This document shows positions 40,087 to 49,120 of a DNA stretch of 49,283 bases, piece by piece. The stretch covers positions 1-49,283 of the forward strand of contig JBAYRL010000010.1 in assembly GCA_041676705.1 (NCBI GenBank), read 5' to 3'. Position 1 is the stretch's first letter. Every line of letters begins with the position of its first letter. Source of the stretch: Acidimicrobiia bacterium (GTDB lineage Bacteria; Actinomycetota; Acidimicrobiia; Acidimicrobiales; SKKL01). The notes below the pieces were generated by a model. That model worked only from the letters and a program-made list of their open reading frames with translations, was not told the origin of the DNA and did not search any database. The translations under genes were made by a program, and so were the position numbers.

Positions 40087-42378
40087 ATGGTTTTAGGCCC
40101 ACCAGAACTAGGTAGAGGTCTTGTCACGAAAGGCCCTGTCCCTTCATGGGCACAACACCTACCTGTTGTTAAAATATCTGATCTGGATACAGCCCATCTT
40201 CGTTCGCGTGTTAAACGGTTACATACAGCGTGGTTACACCGTGTGCCGGTAGTGGTAGTGTTAGAAGTTGATGACGAGGTTTTAGTAGAACCAGAAACTG
40301 AAACCAGAGAACCATACCATTTGGGGGCTTCTTTCCAGTTCGTGAAAGAACGTTTAGCGTTCTTTGTGTTTGCTAACAATGTGGATGTTCGCAGCGGAGA
40401 CCCTATGTGGTGGTGGTCGCATCATGCCCACAACTTGGGTGCTGAGCTAGTTGTGGATGGTGTGGGTGATGTTGTGGTTGGTGGGGAACGGTTTTGGGTT
40501 GATGCGGGACCCAGGGGACCTCTTGTAGAAGCCGGGGGGTTACGTCTCCTACATCGTGAAGAAGTTGACGCTGGTAGTTTGTCGCCGCTGCGTTGGGGTG
40601 TTCCTACGATGTCTTTGGCACCCGATCAGCGTGCTGCGGTGTTGCATGGGGTTGGGCCGGCTAGGGTTTTAGCTCCGGCTGGTGCCGGTAAAACCCGTGT
40701 GTTGACAGCTCGTACCCAGTTTTTGCGGGATGTTTGTGGGTTGTCGCCCAGGCTAATCACCGCTGTGGCTTATAACACGAAAGCTGCTAAAGAGATGGGT
40801 AGCCGGTTAGGGATAGGTTCTAACGATCTGACCCAAATCAAAACTATCCATGCGTTGGCTTATGCGTTGCTACGGCGTAGGGGACGTGCAAAAGTTTTGA
40901 ATGAGCATGAACGGCGAGCACTTTTAGCAGAGTGTTTCAATGTGCCTTTTGTGAAAAACACTGACCCGTTCGGCCCGTATATTGATGCTTTAGCCACTGT
41001 ACGGTTAGGTCTTGTATCACCACAGGTTGTTGAGAAACGACAACAAGATATCCCAGGGTTCGCTGCGGGGTTCCTCAAATACCGGTCCCGGATGAAAGCG
41101 TTGGGGGTTACCGATTTTGATGATCAGGTTTATTCAGCGATCGAACTGTTGCTCACAAACCCTGCTTTGCGGCGTGGAGCGCAACGTCGTTGCCGGCATT
41201 TGTTGGTAGACGAAGCTCAAGATTTAACACCAGCGTTTCTTCTGTTTTTGAAACTGTTAGCAGGTCCTACAGCCCAGGTGTTCGCGGTTGGGGATGACGA
41301 CCAATGTATCTATTCTTACATGGGTGCCAACCCTAATTTTCTGATCGATTTCGACACCCATTTTTTTGGGTCGTCCAACCACATGTTGACCACCAACTAT
41401 CGTTGCTATCCAAGTGTGGTAGAGTCGGTCAACCTGGGATTGTCTCATAACCGGCAACGGATCTCTAAAACGGTTGTGGCACATAAAACAAACCCTGGTG
41501 GGGTTGCTATCAAGTATTGTGCTAGTGACGAAGAAACTGGTTTTGTTGCCGACACGATATCTCGTTGGGTTTCCACTGGAACGCGACCTGCCGATATTGC
41601 TGTTCTTGCGAGGACTAACAGCCAGCTTTTAGGGTTACAGCTGGAACTTGACTCCAGAGATATTCCAGTGGTCCATACTGTAGGTTCGCAACTGTTGTCT
41701 AGAGCTGGTGTGCGTGCTTTGCTGGCTTGGTACCGCTGTGCCCGTAACCCTGTGGGGCCTTGGGAGGGTTCTGTGGTTGCAGAGTGTTTGGCAAGATCAA
41801 AGTTTGTTGTTTCTCGAAAAGAACGGTTTATGTTAGCTTCGCGTCTTTCGGTTACCGCCGAGTTTTTGACACGCGAACTAAAAGATGGGGCAAACATTGT
41901 TTCGCTTTTAGCAACACTTGGTAGTAGCGGCGATCTTGTTCAAACTTTACGCCACATCCAACAACACACTGGACTTAACGACGCTTTAGCTAAACTTGAC
42001 TCTTCAAGCCCGGTTGGGGCATCAGCACATCTTGACGATGTTGAAGCGGTTGTTTTAGCTGCCAGCCACATCGAAGACGGTGATTTAGAAGGCTGGTTAT
42101 CGCAACATTTACATCAGAAAGAAAACCCAGATGGGGTCCGGTTATCTTCTGTCCATCGAGCAAAAGGTTTAGAGTTCCCTGCTGTGGTGGTTGTGGGGTT
42201 AAACAACAAATTGTTCCCCCACCAGTTAGCCTCAAATTTGGAAGAAGAACGCCGTGTGTTTCATGTTGCTATCACACGCGCTTCACAACAACTTGTGATC
42301 GTAGCAAACAAAGACAACCCTTCCCGGTTTATCAACGAGTTTTGGCCAGCTGGTATCTCTGGTGACCTACCCGAATAA
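40087..42378 (+). CDS. UvrD/PcrA-like superfamily 1 DNA helicase with N-terminal extension
   Basis: 763 residues. All SF1A motifs are present: Walker A APAGAGKTR (about 196-204), motif Ia TAVAYNTKAAKEM, motif II LLVDEAQDLTP, motif III VFAVGDDDQCIYSYMGA, motif IV NYRCYPSVV, motif V SSVHRAKGLEFPAVVVVGL, motif VI EEERRVFHVAITRAS. These give 3'-5' unwinding in repair or recombination. About 175 residues precede the Q-motif (LAPDQRAAVLHGVG) and include DAGPRGPL and LLHREEVDAGSL; similar extensions occur in actinobacterial UvrD2-type helicases. No C-terminal HRDC domain is seen. AGGAG lies ten bases before the ATG, and a terminator follows. Confidence 0.92.
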   Translation: MVLGPPELGRGLVTKGPVPSWAQHLPVVKISDLDTAHLRSRVKRLHTAWLHRVPVVVVLEVDDEVLVEPETETREPYHLGASFQFVKERLAFFVFANNVDVRSGDPMWWWSHHAHNLGAELVVDGVGDVVVGGERFWVDAGPRGPLVEAGGLRLLHREEVDAGSLSPLRWGVPTMSLAPDQRAAVLHGVGPARVLAPAGAGKTRVLTARTQFLRDVCGLSPRLITAVAYNTKAAKEMGSRLGIGSNDLTQIKTIHALAYALLRRRGRAKVLNEHERRALLAECFNVPFVKNTDPFGPYIDALATVRLGLVSPQVVEKRQQDIPGFAAGFLKYRSRMKALGVTDFDDQVYSAIELLLTNPALRRGAQRRCRHLLVDEAQDLTPAFLLFLKLLAGPTAQVFAVGDDDQCIYSYMGANPNFLIDFDTHFFGSSNHMLTTNYRCYPSVVESVNLGLSHNRQRISKTVVAHKTNPGGVAIKYCASDEETGFVADTISRWVSTGTRPADIAVLARTNSQLLGLQLELDSRDIPVVHTVGSQLLSRAGVRALLAWYRCARNPVGPWEGSVVAECLARSKFVVSRKERFMLASRLSVTAEFLTRELKDGANIVSLLATLGSSGDLVQTLRHIQQHTGLNDALAKLDSSSPVGASAHLDDVEAVVLAASHIEDGDLEGWLSQHLHQKENPDGVRLSSVHRAKGLEFPAVVVVGLNNKLFPHQLASNLEEERRVFHVAITRASQQLVIVANKDNPSRFINEFWPAGISGDLPE

Positions 42379-42384
42379 TAAGGC

Positions 42385-42406
42385 AAACGGTTTCCACAAA
42401 CCGTTT
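42385..42406 (+). terminator. Terminator of the UvrD-like helicase gene
   Basis: AAACGGTTT-ccac-AAACCGTTT followed by TTTA, seven bases after the TAA stop (a second TAA follows in frame). Confidence 0.9.
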
Positions 42407-42487
42407 TTTAAACAGATGTTTAGGGGCCTATGGTGTTGTCTGTGATGTTGAGCGACCCCAACAGCGGTCAAAATCTGAGCGCTGTAG

Positions 42488-43201
42488 TTATCTTGGGATG
42501 TGGGTCTCTATGCGTGTATGGTCGTCACCAATTTTTGGTGGGTTTATAATGTTGAGGACAAGCCGGTCTAGGGCACACTGTGGGTTTGTGTTGTCCTCTA
42601 CACACGACACACCTTCACTATCGGTGAAATCGTACAACTGATTTTCGGCCCATCCGGTAAAGTATGCATCCACAAGCCCGGTGTTTACCATTAAGTGTTC
42701 TTCAAGGGTGACTTGTGGTGGTGGGGTTTGTAGAAGCTCTTCACAATTTTCTATCGAAGCGGTTTCGGTTCTTGCCAGTTTTGTGTAACTGTTGCCCGGT
42801 TCCTGTATGTATTCCCATCCGATTTGTTTAACGTTCCCTGGTTGAGTCTCGTCTGTCACAGTCAGCACAACCTTGGTTGGTGATAACATGATTAGCGGGT
42901 TGACACTTTGGTGTTTATCACAGGATTGTAGATGGTTGATGTCATCCTGAAACCTGGTTTTTAAAACCGACACATTTCTGGGGTAGGTCCCAAACTTTTG
43001 GTTGTCTGGTTTGATAGTGGTCCCCAGATTTAACAGCCATACTCCTAGAGTGATGGTTAACGCCATAGTTAAAGTCAAGGTCAACACCTGTTCTAACAGT
43101 GTTGTTCCTCGTTGTTTAGCCCTGGTTTTGTGTTGCCCAAGTTTTTTTTGGAACACTGATAGTTTTGTGGGTGCCATTGATTTAACCGTGTCTTTGTTCA
43201 C
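42488..43201 (-). CDS. Type IV prepilin-like protein downstream of a DNA methyltransferase
   Basis: 237 residues from a GTG; an ATG eight codons later is possible. A basic leader (FQKKLGQHKTRAKQRG) ends at a prepilin cleavage site, then TTLLEQVLTLTLTMALTITL with Glu at +5. The rest is an extracytoplasmic domain with four cysteines (LQSCDKHQS, IENCEELL, GVSCVEDN, NPQCALD) and no RCC1 repeats. It is not close to the RCC1-type copies. It begins 11 bases after the stop of the methyltransferase gene, which suggests one transcript with a restriction-modification pair; this pairing is unusual. Confidence 0.78.
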   Translation of the reverse strand: MNKDTVKSMAPTKLSVFQKKLGQHKTRAKQRGTTLLEQVLTLTLTMALTITLGVWLLNLGTTIKPDNQKFGTYPRNVSVLKTRFQDDINHLQSCDKHQSVNPLIMLSPTKVVLTVTDETQPGNVKQIGWEYIQEPGNSYTKLARTETASIENCEELLQTPPPQVTLEEHLMVNTGLVDAYFTGWAENQLYDFTDSEGVSCVEDNTNPQCALDRLVLNIINPPKIGDDHTRIETHIPR

Positions 43202-43212
43202 CGTAGCTGGCC

Positions 43213-44562
43213 TTAAGGTGTGTTTTTGTTGGTTGCTGCTAACGTTTCGATACCTTCTGGTGTTGTAGGAAAAGGCGCTTCTTCTAACGTTTTGGGTTGT
43301 AACGATAAACGGTCTCCGGTGGTTAAAAACATTGCTTCGAGGACTTGTCTGAACAAGGCACTGTTAGCGGCCGCTACCAAGGACGCTACGGGTGTGTCAC
43401 AATGCGGTTTGATAAACACACCAAGCACTCCCCCGGTGTAGGCACCACTACCTTGCGGGTTTTCAAAGAATGGTTCCGGGTTTCTGGTTTTGGCGAGCAC
43501 ATAAAACCGGTTGGTTTTTGAACTCATGAGCGCTTCGTTACGTACCGCCCCATATTTCCACCAGTTGTTTTCGTTAAAGTCCGCTATTTTTCGGTTTAGT
43601 AGCTGAGGTTTCCATGTTTGGAGATGTTTTAACGCTAGGGGAGGTATTTCTGTTTCGGTGTTTGCCCAGTTGACGTTGATAAAATGTTCCACCGTTTTTT
43701 TGGTGGTTATTTGTGTTTGTGTCGCTTCTGGTTCTACACAGTCAGGACCGGTTTTGTAGGCCCGGTCAAGACCTGTAACTAACCCTACTTTCACGTCGAA
43801 GAGGTCTTTGAACTGTCCCCAGGAAGCTATCTGTGTAGCTAAGGACTCTTCAAGTAGTATCCATCGATCGGCGTTGGTATGTAACTTTAGACGATCCCAG
43901 GTTGTGCTTAAGGCTGTGTCTATAGTTTTGGCGAATTTGATTGTGGATTGTTGGGTGTTTTTTTGGTAGCGGAACACTATGAGTGCTGGTGGTGTAGCGT
44001 CACCAAACAGTTTTTCTTCGCCACAATCAACTAGGTGTGTGATGGCCCCATGGGTTAAAAGTTTGTGGCGTAGCGGTGCTGCTGCGGTCGCGTACAACCA
44101 TTCTTTGGGAACGATAAAGATCAGTTCCCCTTTGGGTTCTAACAGGTCTATACACCGGTCGATGAAAAGGTGGTACAGGTTTGTTTTGCCAGAATAGTTT
44201 TGTTTAATTTCGTGGCAGTGTTGTTTTGTTTGGTCTGTGACGTTTTTCCAGGCCACATAGGGCGGGTTACCAAAAATTGTTGTGAAACGTTTCGTGGTTT
44301 GTGTTGCCCACACAAAAAAATCGGTGATGATTGGACGGTTGGGGCCTACCCAGGGGAGCTCACCATCAATTTCTACGCTAGTGAGGGTCAGTGCCGGATG
44401 GTGTTGTCCGATGGCTTGGGCTAGGTGGCCTTCACCGGCGGAAGGTTCTAACGCATGTCCGGTGGGGTTCTGGATGAGGTTTGCTATTAGTTGTTGTACT
44501 TTAGGTGATTTCGTAAAAAACTGTCCCAGTTGGGTTTGGTGGGAAGATGCCATAAGGGGCAT
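43213..44562 (-). CDS. N6-adenine DNA methyltransferase, type II modification
   Basis: 449 residues; an ATG three codons later is an alternative start. The AdoMet-binding motif region is LGQFFTKSPKVQQLIANLI with ALEPSAGEGHLAQAI (motif I), and the catalytic motif IV is FGNPPYVAW (N-P-P-Y, adenine N6). A following target-recognition-like half contains KVGLVTGLDRAYK, LLNRKIADF, WWKYGA, GSGAYTGGV and a final SLQPKTLEEAPFP, as in Eco57I/TaqI-class enzymes. It protects DNA against the nuclease encoded just upstream. Confidence 0.9.
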   Translation of the reverse strand: MPLMASSHQTQLGQFFTKSPKVQQLIANLIQNPTGHALEPSAGEGHLAQAIGQHHPALTLTSVEIDGELPWVGPNRPIITDFFVWATQTTKRFTTIFGNPPYVAWKNVTDQTKQHCHEIKQNYSGKTNLYHLFIDRCIDLLEPKGELIFIVPKEWLYATAAAPLRHKLLTHGAITHLVDCGEEKLFGDATPPALIVFRYQKNTQQSTIKFAKTIDTALSTTWDRLKLHTNADRWILLEESLATQIASWGQFKDLFDVKVGLVTGLDRAYKTGPDCVEPEATQTQITTKKTVEHFINVNWANTETEIPPLALKHLQTWKPQLLNRKIADFNENNWWKYGAVRNEALMSSKTNRFYVLAKTRNPEPFFENPQGSGAYTGGVLGVFIKPHCDTPVASLVAAANSALFRQVLEAMFLTTGDRLSLQPKTLEEAPFPTTPEGIETLAATNKNTP

Positions 44563-44608
44563 CGTCCAGATTTGTGTCGTGTTGACACGAAAGGGTTGTT
44601 AACAACTA

Positions 44609-44643
44609 ACGGGTGAAACAACAAACATCGTTGTTTCACCCGT
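44609..44643 (-). terminator. Hairpin between restriction and methyltransferase genes
   Basis: Perfect 14-bp inverted repeat (ACGGGTGAAACAAC / GTTGTTTCACCCGT) with a 7-base loop, 23 bases after the nuclease stop and about 50 bases before the methyltransferase start. There is no T-run, so it could be an attenuator, an mRNA stabiliser or a controller site. Confidence 0.55.
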
Positions 44644-44665
44644 AGTAACAGTTAAGCCCGTTTAA

Positions 44666-45982
44666 TTATCGAAGCTTGTGTTGTTTATTTACTTCCAGCA
44701 ACGCGTTTCGTAACGATGTTAAATATTCGACCGAAACGTTTTCGCGGCTCACCATTTTTTCGATGTTGATCTTGTCGCTCGGCCCGAAATGTTGAGCTAG
44801 TTCAAATAAGACCATGAAATGGTTGGAGCGTTGCCACCGTAAAAACCGGAGCCGGCTTTCCCCTGCTGTTGCTAACGGTTCTCGTGTTTTCGCCGCGGTT
44901 TCGAACCGGGCCTGAACACCAGGAAACGTTTGGGTAGGGTTGTACACGAACGCTTTGTCAGGGTCAGCGCTCAAAAGTGAAGATATCCACACTTCCCCGA
45001 AAGGTTCGTCAGGGTTTCTGGTTTTTTCGAACACCCAAAACCAGTAGTCATTTGCTGGTAACCGGTCCCCATTATCTAAGAGGTGTTTCGCTTGCGCAAA
45101 TGATTGGATCACAGTTGGTGTTCCTCTAATGTCGCCTAACAAAACCCAGTCAAACATGGCTTTACCGCCCGTGTTGCACGCCTGGTCCCCTAACACGTTT
45201 TTGATGTTTATATGGATATCAAAAACTGTGTTTTGTGTTGGGTCTGGCCCTACAAGTTGTAGCTGTAGGGTTATATCCCAAGGTGCGCGGGTTGTGTTTG
45301 ACCCTCCAGAAACCGTTTCGAACCTGTTCACCTGGATGTTGTAAAGGTTCGGATTTTGTTGTTGGTTAGCTAGCTGCCTGTTTACGTGTTGCCGTATTAC
45401 CTCATGGTTTGTGAGGATAGTGTTAACTAGCCACGTCTCAAAACTTCGTGCGGCGTCCCTACCGTCCACCAACCCTACTGTTGAAGCTGCGTTGGGTTGT
45501 GGTGTTGTAAAGTTGGTTTTCACCCATTTAGCAACAGTTTCTAGAACGAACGGCACGGTTGCTTGTTGAGCGGCCCAAACAAGATGATCCAACTTTTGTT
45601 GCTGTGCATGTTTGCTGTGTAACAACCCGGATGTTTCATTGGGAAGGTTAAACAGCGACGAGACCTGTCCCCAACGTAATGTTGGGTGTTGGGTGTACTC
45701 GTTGAGGAGTTCTTCAGCGATTTTTATGTAGCGGCATTCACACAACGGTGTTGTACCGTCAAAACTGGGGTTGTTTTCGTCGGAAGTTCCAAACAAACAA
45801 CACCCTGTTTTTGGCAGGTTTCGTGCGTGGTGCGCTATCGCACTCCTATCAGCATCGCTAGTAGACGGGTCACAATGAATTTTGGCTAACCAGTTAGCTA
45901 CCCATTTAGGGGTACGGACCAAAGAGTCCGTCCCGAAGTTAGTTGTGACCAGAGTGCCCACTAGAGAATGTGGTTGCTGCAC
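44666..45982 (-). CDS. Probable type II restriction endonuclease
   Basis: 438 residues from a GTG. A PD-(D/E)xK-like core is suggested by P-W-D-I-T-L-Q-L followed about 18 residues later by F-D-I-H-I-N-I-K-N, a pattern seen in several type II nucleases (P-x-D-I ... I-N-I-K). The rest includes a cysteine-rich stretch near 60-85 (GCCLFGTSDENN; PLCECRYI) that could bind metal. The position just upstream of an adenine methyltransferase supports the call. No sequence specificity can be given. It is less certain than the methyltransferase because the family is not recognised. Confidence 0.65.
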   Translation of the reverse strand: MQQPHSLVGTLVTTNFGTDSLVRTPKWVANWLAKIHCDPSTSDADRSAIAHHARNLPKTGCCLFGTSDENNPSFDGTTPLCECRYIKIAEELLNEYTQHPTLRWGQVSSLFNLPNETSGLLHSKHAQQQKLDHLVWAAQQATVPFVLETVAKWVKTNFTTPQPNAASTVGLVDGRDAARSFETWLVNTILTNHEVIRQHVNRQLANQQQNPNLYNIQVNRFETVSGGSNTTRAPWDITLQLQLVGPDPTQNTVFDIHINIKNVLGDQACNTGGKAMFDWVLLGDIRGTPTVIQSFAQAKHLLDNGDRLPANDYWFWVFEKTRNPDEPFGEVWISSLLSADPDKAFVYNPTQTFPGVQARFETAAKTREPLATAGESRLRFLRWQRSNHFMVLFELAQHFGPSDKINIEKMVSRENVSVEYLTSLRNALLEVNKQHKLR

Positions 45983-46199
45983 ACTAGCTACTATCGTCGC
46001 CTACGATACCAACCCAACTTTGTAGAACACCGCTACTCTTGTACCGGTTTGTGTGTAAACCTCGGGTGTTGTTGGTGAGTGCCGTTAGTCGCCCGGTCAG
46101 TGGTACGCTAGTCTGATACCTGTTTAAGGTGACCTAGGGGGTTACCGTGACTATCCTGGTAGTTCTTAGTATTCGGTTCAGCTGGTGGGGTTGGGCGGT

Positions 46200-46871
46200 A
46201 TGAAGATTTTTTTGGTGGAAGACCACCAATCATTGCTACAAACTTTGCAGGTTTCGCTGTCAGAAGCAGGTTTTGAGGTGGTGGGTGCCTTAACCGATTC
46301 GGTTGGGGCTCTTGACGCTATTGTTGCTAGTGGTGCTGATGTTGTTTTACTTGATCACACATTACCTTCAGGTTTAGGTGTCGATCTTATAGAACCGTTG
46401 GTGGAAGCTGTGCCTGGGATAACAGTACTGATGCTTACCATGCATGCTGATAGTAGTATTGTGGAGTTAGCGTTATCTAAAGGGGCTGGGGGCTACCTGG
46501 TAAAGACCGCTAGTTTCGCTGATGTTTTGGACGCTATTGGTGACGCTACTACCGGTAAGCTGGTGTTATCGCCAGATGTTTTACAAGGGTTTTTACGTAC
46601 TGAACAGCACGAGCTGCCAGCCAGTGGTGTGCCAGCTGCTTACACACCAGAACCTTTGCTAACTTTCAGCGAACGTGACTTGTTGCTTTTAACAGCGGAA
46701 CAAGGGGTTTCCCAAACAGCTCGGATGTTGCACTATTCACGTTGGACTATCAAGAAACGTTTAGGAACTATCTACCGAAAATTAGGGGTATCTAGGTTGG
46801 CGGACGCTTTAGTTGTGGCCACTAAACGGGGCGAGATTGTTTTATCTAAGCCCGAGGATAACAACAACTAA
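46200..46871 (+). CDS. NarL/FixJ-family response regulator
   Basis: 223 residues from the ATG at 46200, nine bases after GGTGGGG; a GTG at 46185 would overlap that site. The receiver domain (1-120) has the acidic pair E7-D8, the phospho-acceptor Asp near 53 in V-L-L-D-H-T, Thr in L-M-L-T-M-H and Lys in Y-L-V-K-T-A. The C-terminal LuxR-type helix-turn-helix (about 160-215) reads LTFSERDLLLL ... SQTARMLHYSRWTIKKRLGT ... KLGVSRLADALV. No sensor kinase is nearby, so it is an orphan in this window. Its 3' end overlaps the end of the opposite gene by 30 bases. Confidence 0.92.
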   Translation: MKIFLVEDHQSLLQTLQVSLSEAGFEVVGALTDSVGALDAIVASGADVVLLDHTLPSGLGVDLIEPLVEAVPGITVLMLTMHADSSIVELALSKGAGGYLVKTASFADVLDAIGDATTGKLVLSPDVLQGFLRTEQHELPASGVPAAYTPEPLLTFSERDLLLLTAEQGVSQTARMLHYSRWTIKKRLGTIYRKLGVSRLADALVVATKRGEIVLSKPEDNNN

Positions 46872-47177
46872 CACAACTGTGGCTAACACAAACCACCAAA
46901 CAACCCGTAGCGGGCGGGTCTGGTTAGAGGTCGGGTTTGTGACACCAGGTTGGGTTGTTTGTCCTGGGCTGGTTGTGTTATGTAACACTAACGGCCGGTG
47001 CAGTGTTGTTTGATGGCCAAATGAAGGGTGTTGCGCTCGACGTTGACCAGGCATCCCAAAAGTGTTGCTCTCTGTTTCTTGCTGTTCCACGTTTTTGAAC
47101 CAACCTTGGCCGGGGTTGTCACTGTTTAGGTGTTGTGTGTGTTGCTTTGTGTTTGGTGTAGACGGTTGGTTTGTCAT
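46842..47177 (-). CDS. Small C-terminal tail-anchored membrane protein
   Basis: 111 residues; the ATG comes one base after the stop of the PDZ-protease gene, so the two are translationally linked. The first 85 residues are polar, rich in Gln, Asn, Thr and Pro. A single membrane helix at the very end (VVWWFVLATVVLVVVILGLR) would anchor it. A stretch (NSDNPGQGWFKNVEQQETES) resembles the N-terminal cytoplasmic part of the protease upstream (GHHNPAWFEELPVEGDTQPT), so they may share a docking motif. The family is not recognised. Confidence 0.65.
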   Translation of the reverse strand: MTNQPSTPNTKQHTQHLNSDNPGQGWFKNVEQQETESNTFGMPGQRRAQHPSFGHQTTLHRPLVLHNTTSPGQTTQPGVTNPTSNQTRPLRVVWWFVLATVVLVVVILGLR

Positions 47178-47178
47178 T

Positions 47179-48450
47179 TCATAGTGTTTCACAAAGCTCG
47201 TCGGTTGCCCCGTTGTTACACAACCATTCTAATGCGTCTAGATAGGTGTCAACAGGTACCAACATTAGTGTGTTGTTTTTGTGTGTGAGCGCTTCATTAT
47301 AGTTTTTGGTTGGCACAAAAAATATGTCGGCACCGGCTTGTTGTGCCCCAACAACTTTGTGGGCCGCGCCACGGATTGTTCCTACAGAACCATCATTTAG
47401 GATCGCTCCTGTCCCAGCAAGCACATGATTCCCAGTTAGGTCCCCTGGGGATAACGCGTCGAGGAACGCTAAAGTTAACATGAGCCCTGCCGAGCCGCCG
47501 CTAACGTTTCCTGTTTCGGCGTCTAACCAAAATGGTGGGGTGGCGGTAGCACCTTCGACCCCGATTTTACCGTCGGGACCTACGGTTAAGGTCACAGTGT
47601 AGGATTCGTTGGGTTGGTTGGGTGGTTGGAGTGTTATTTGGATTTGTTTGTTAGCTCCAGCTTTTTCGATGTAACCGATCAGGTCTTCAAATTGTTGGAC
47701 AGGTTCGTTGTTTACAGCCACAATAATGTCGCCTGTTTTGAGTCCGGCGTGTTCAGCTGGCGATTGTGGTTTTGTGGAACCTACAATCACACCGTAACCC
47801 TCTGGGATCGGGATACCGAGATGTTGCAGGGTTGTTTGTACAGCAATCGTTTTAGATTCAACCATTTGGATGTGGGCGTTGATTTGTGTGTCTGAACTGT
47901 CCCCTAAACCAACTGTTCTTTGGGTTTCTACGCTGGTTGCCCATGGTAGTTTTGTTCCCAACCATGCCTGCCAAGTTAAGGGTTCTATTTGGATTGTGGT
48001 GAACAGGATAGGGTTTTCGGTTTCATAAGACGCTAACGCGTTGTTAATAGTTACCGCTTGTTTCAAGTTGGTAACAGGCCCCGGAACAATTTTTACATAG
48101 GGGGACAGTTGCGGGCCTACCTGTAAAAAGAACAACACCACTAAAGCCACAAACCCTCCTATGAACCCGCCGATAACAGAACGTATAATCTGGTGTTTTT
48201 TGTCCGGGGTAGAAGGATTGTTAACAGCGTATAAGGTTTGTGGGTAGAACCCGCTGTGGCCAAATAGTTCAATAGTTGGTTGGGTGTCACCTTCGACGGG
48301 TAGCTCCTCAAACCAGGCGGGGTTGTGGTGTCCCAGATGTGTGTTGGGTTTTTGGCGGTCGGACCGGTTCATGGTTGAGGTGGCTCCGACCACGGGTTTT
48401 GGGGAATGTTCCACGTTGGTTATGGTGCTGGTTTTGTGGTGTTCCGCCAA
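47179..48450 (-). CDS. PDZ-domain Lon-like membrane protease (YlbL type)
   Basis: 423 residues from a TTG at 48450; an ATG at 48372 (MNRSDRQKP), with CGGAG upstream, may be the real start and gives 397. There is a cytoplasmic N-terminus, one membrane helix (SVIGGFIGGFVALVVLFFLQ), then an external part with a PDZ domain (GYGVIVGSTKPQSPAEHAGL, KTGDIIVAVNNEPV) and a Lon-type S16 protease domain with Ser in N-V-S-G-G-S-A-G-L-M and Lys in G-A-A-H-K-V-V-G-A. Such proteins act in envelope quality control and are common in actinobacteria and Bacillus. A small tail-anchored protein follows it. Confidence 0.9.
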   Translation of the reverse strand: MAEHHKTSTITNVEHSPKPVVGATSTMNRSDRQKPNTHLGHHNPAWFEELPVEGDTQPTIELFGHSGFYPQTLYAVNNPSTPDKKHQIIRSVIGGFIGGFVALVVLFFLQVGPQLSPYVKIVPGPVTNLKQAVTINNALASYETENPILFTTIQIEPLTWQAWLGTKLPWATSVETQRTVGLGDSSDTQINAHIQMVESKTIAVQTTLQHLGIPIPEGYGVIVGSTKPQSPAEHAGLKTGDIIVAVNNEPVQQFEDLIGYIEKAGANKQIQITLQPPNQPNESYTVTLTVGPDGKIGVEGATATPPFWLDAETGNVSGGSAGLMLTLAFLDALSPGDLTGNHVLAGTGAILNDGSVGTIRGAAHKVVGAQQAGADIFFVPTKNYNEALTHKNNTLMLVPVDTYLDALEWLCNNGATDELCETL

Positions 48451-48456
48451 CAGCTC

Positions 48457-48744
48457 TTAAAGCAGCTTCAATGGTTCCAACCCGAGTTGTTTTTCAAGTT
48501 CTTTATGTTTAGCGGTTTGACGTTCGTGTCGTTCTACTAGTTCTGTTACAGCGTCACGTTTAGTTTCATAACCCACAGATGTTGGTCCGATACCCCAAGC
48601 ACCCCAATAGCCTTCCGCTATCCAGGGGCGTCTCTGGACTTGACCAATATGTTTCTCGTTGTAATACACATCGAAAACACCGGGTTTTGGTGTTGTGCCG
48701 ATGCGGTGTTGCCGAATTTTTATTTTAATGTTTGGTGAAACCAT
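48457..48744 (-). CDS. Small hypothetical protein
   Basis: 95 residues, no family recognised. The first 55 residues look like a beta-rich unit (KIKIRQHRIG, GVFDVYYNEKHIGQVQRRPW, GYWGAWGIGPTSVGYETKRD), followed by a charged helix (AVTELVERHERQTAKHKELE). It is soluble. It ends six bases before the TTG start of the PDZ protease, so the three genes from here down to 46842 form one operon. The ATG start has only a weak AGGAG-like site (GGAGC) some 14 bases upstream. Confidence 0.7.
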   Translation of the reverse strand: MVSPNIKIKIRQHRIGTTPKPGVFDVYYNEKHIGQVQRRPWIAEGYWGAWGIGPTSVGYETKRDAVTELVERHERQTAKHKELEKQLGLEPLKLL

Positions 48745-49120
48745 ACTTTCAATATTTTCTGTGTCAGCTCCTTAACATAAGAGACGGGTGTCAGTTATTG
48801 TGTAGCGTCTATATTGTTGTTTCACACAGCTAAAACAAGTGTGAAACAACCGTCGGGGTCCCAAACTTTTTTAGGTACGTCCTGTTCTTAGGACTGGCAG
48901 TGTTGGGTGTGTGCTAGCCTTTTGTGTGCTAGTTCAACTTGCTACACAAGGTTATAATTGATACCACAAACCGTGTGTGTAATGGTCACTATGAAAACAA
49001 CAAAACACTAGAGGGTGCCACTTGTCCCTATACCATCCTGGTTGATTACAAAAACCTGAACCTAAACAAGGCTAAAGGTGCCCAAATGACATTTCCCTAG
49101 ATACCAATAGCCTTGTACTA
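48745..49120. other. Intergenic region with one strong hairpin
   Basis: 376 bases. GTTGTTTCACAC / GTGTGAAACAAC (48816-48850) is a perfect 12-bp stem with an 11-base loop; its function is unknown. TATAAT at 48953 could be a plus- or minus-strand -10 element but lacks a good -35. No gene seen. Confidence 0.5.
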
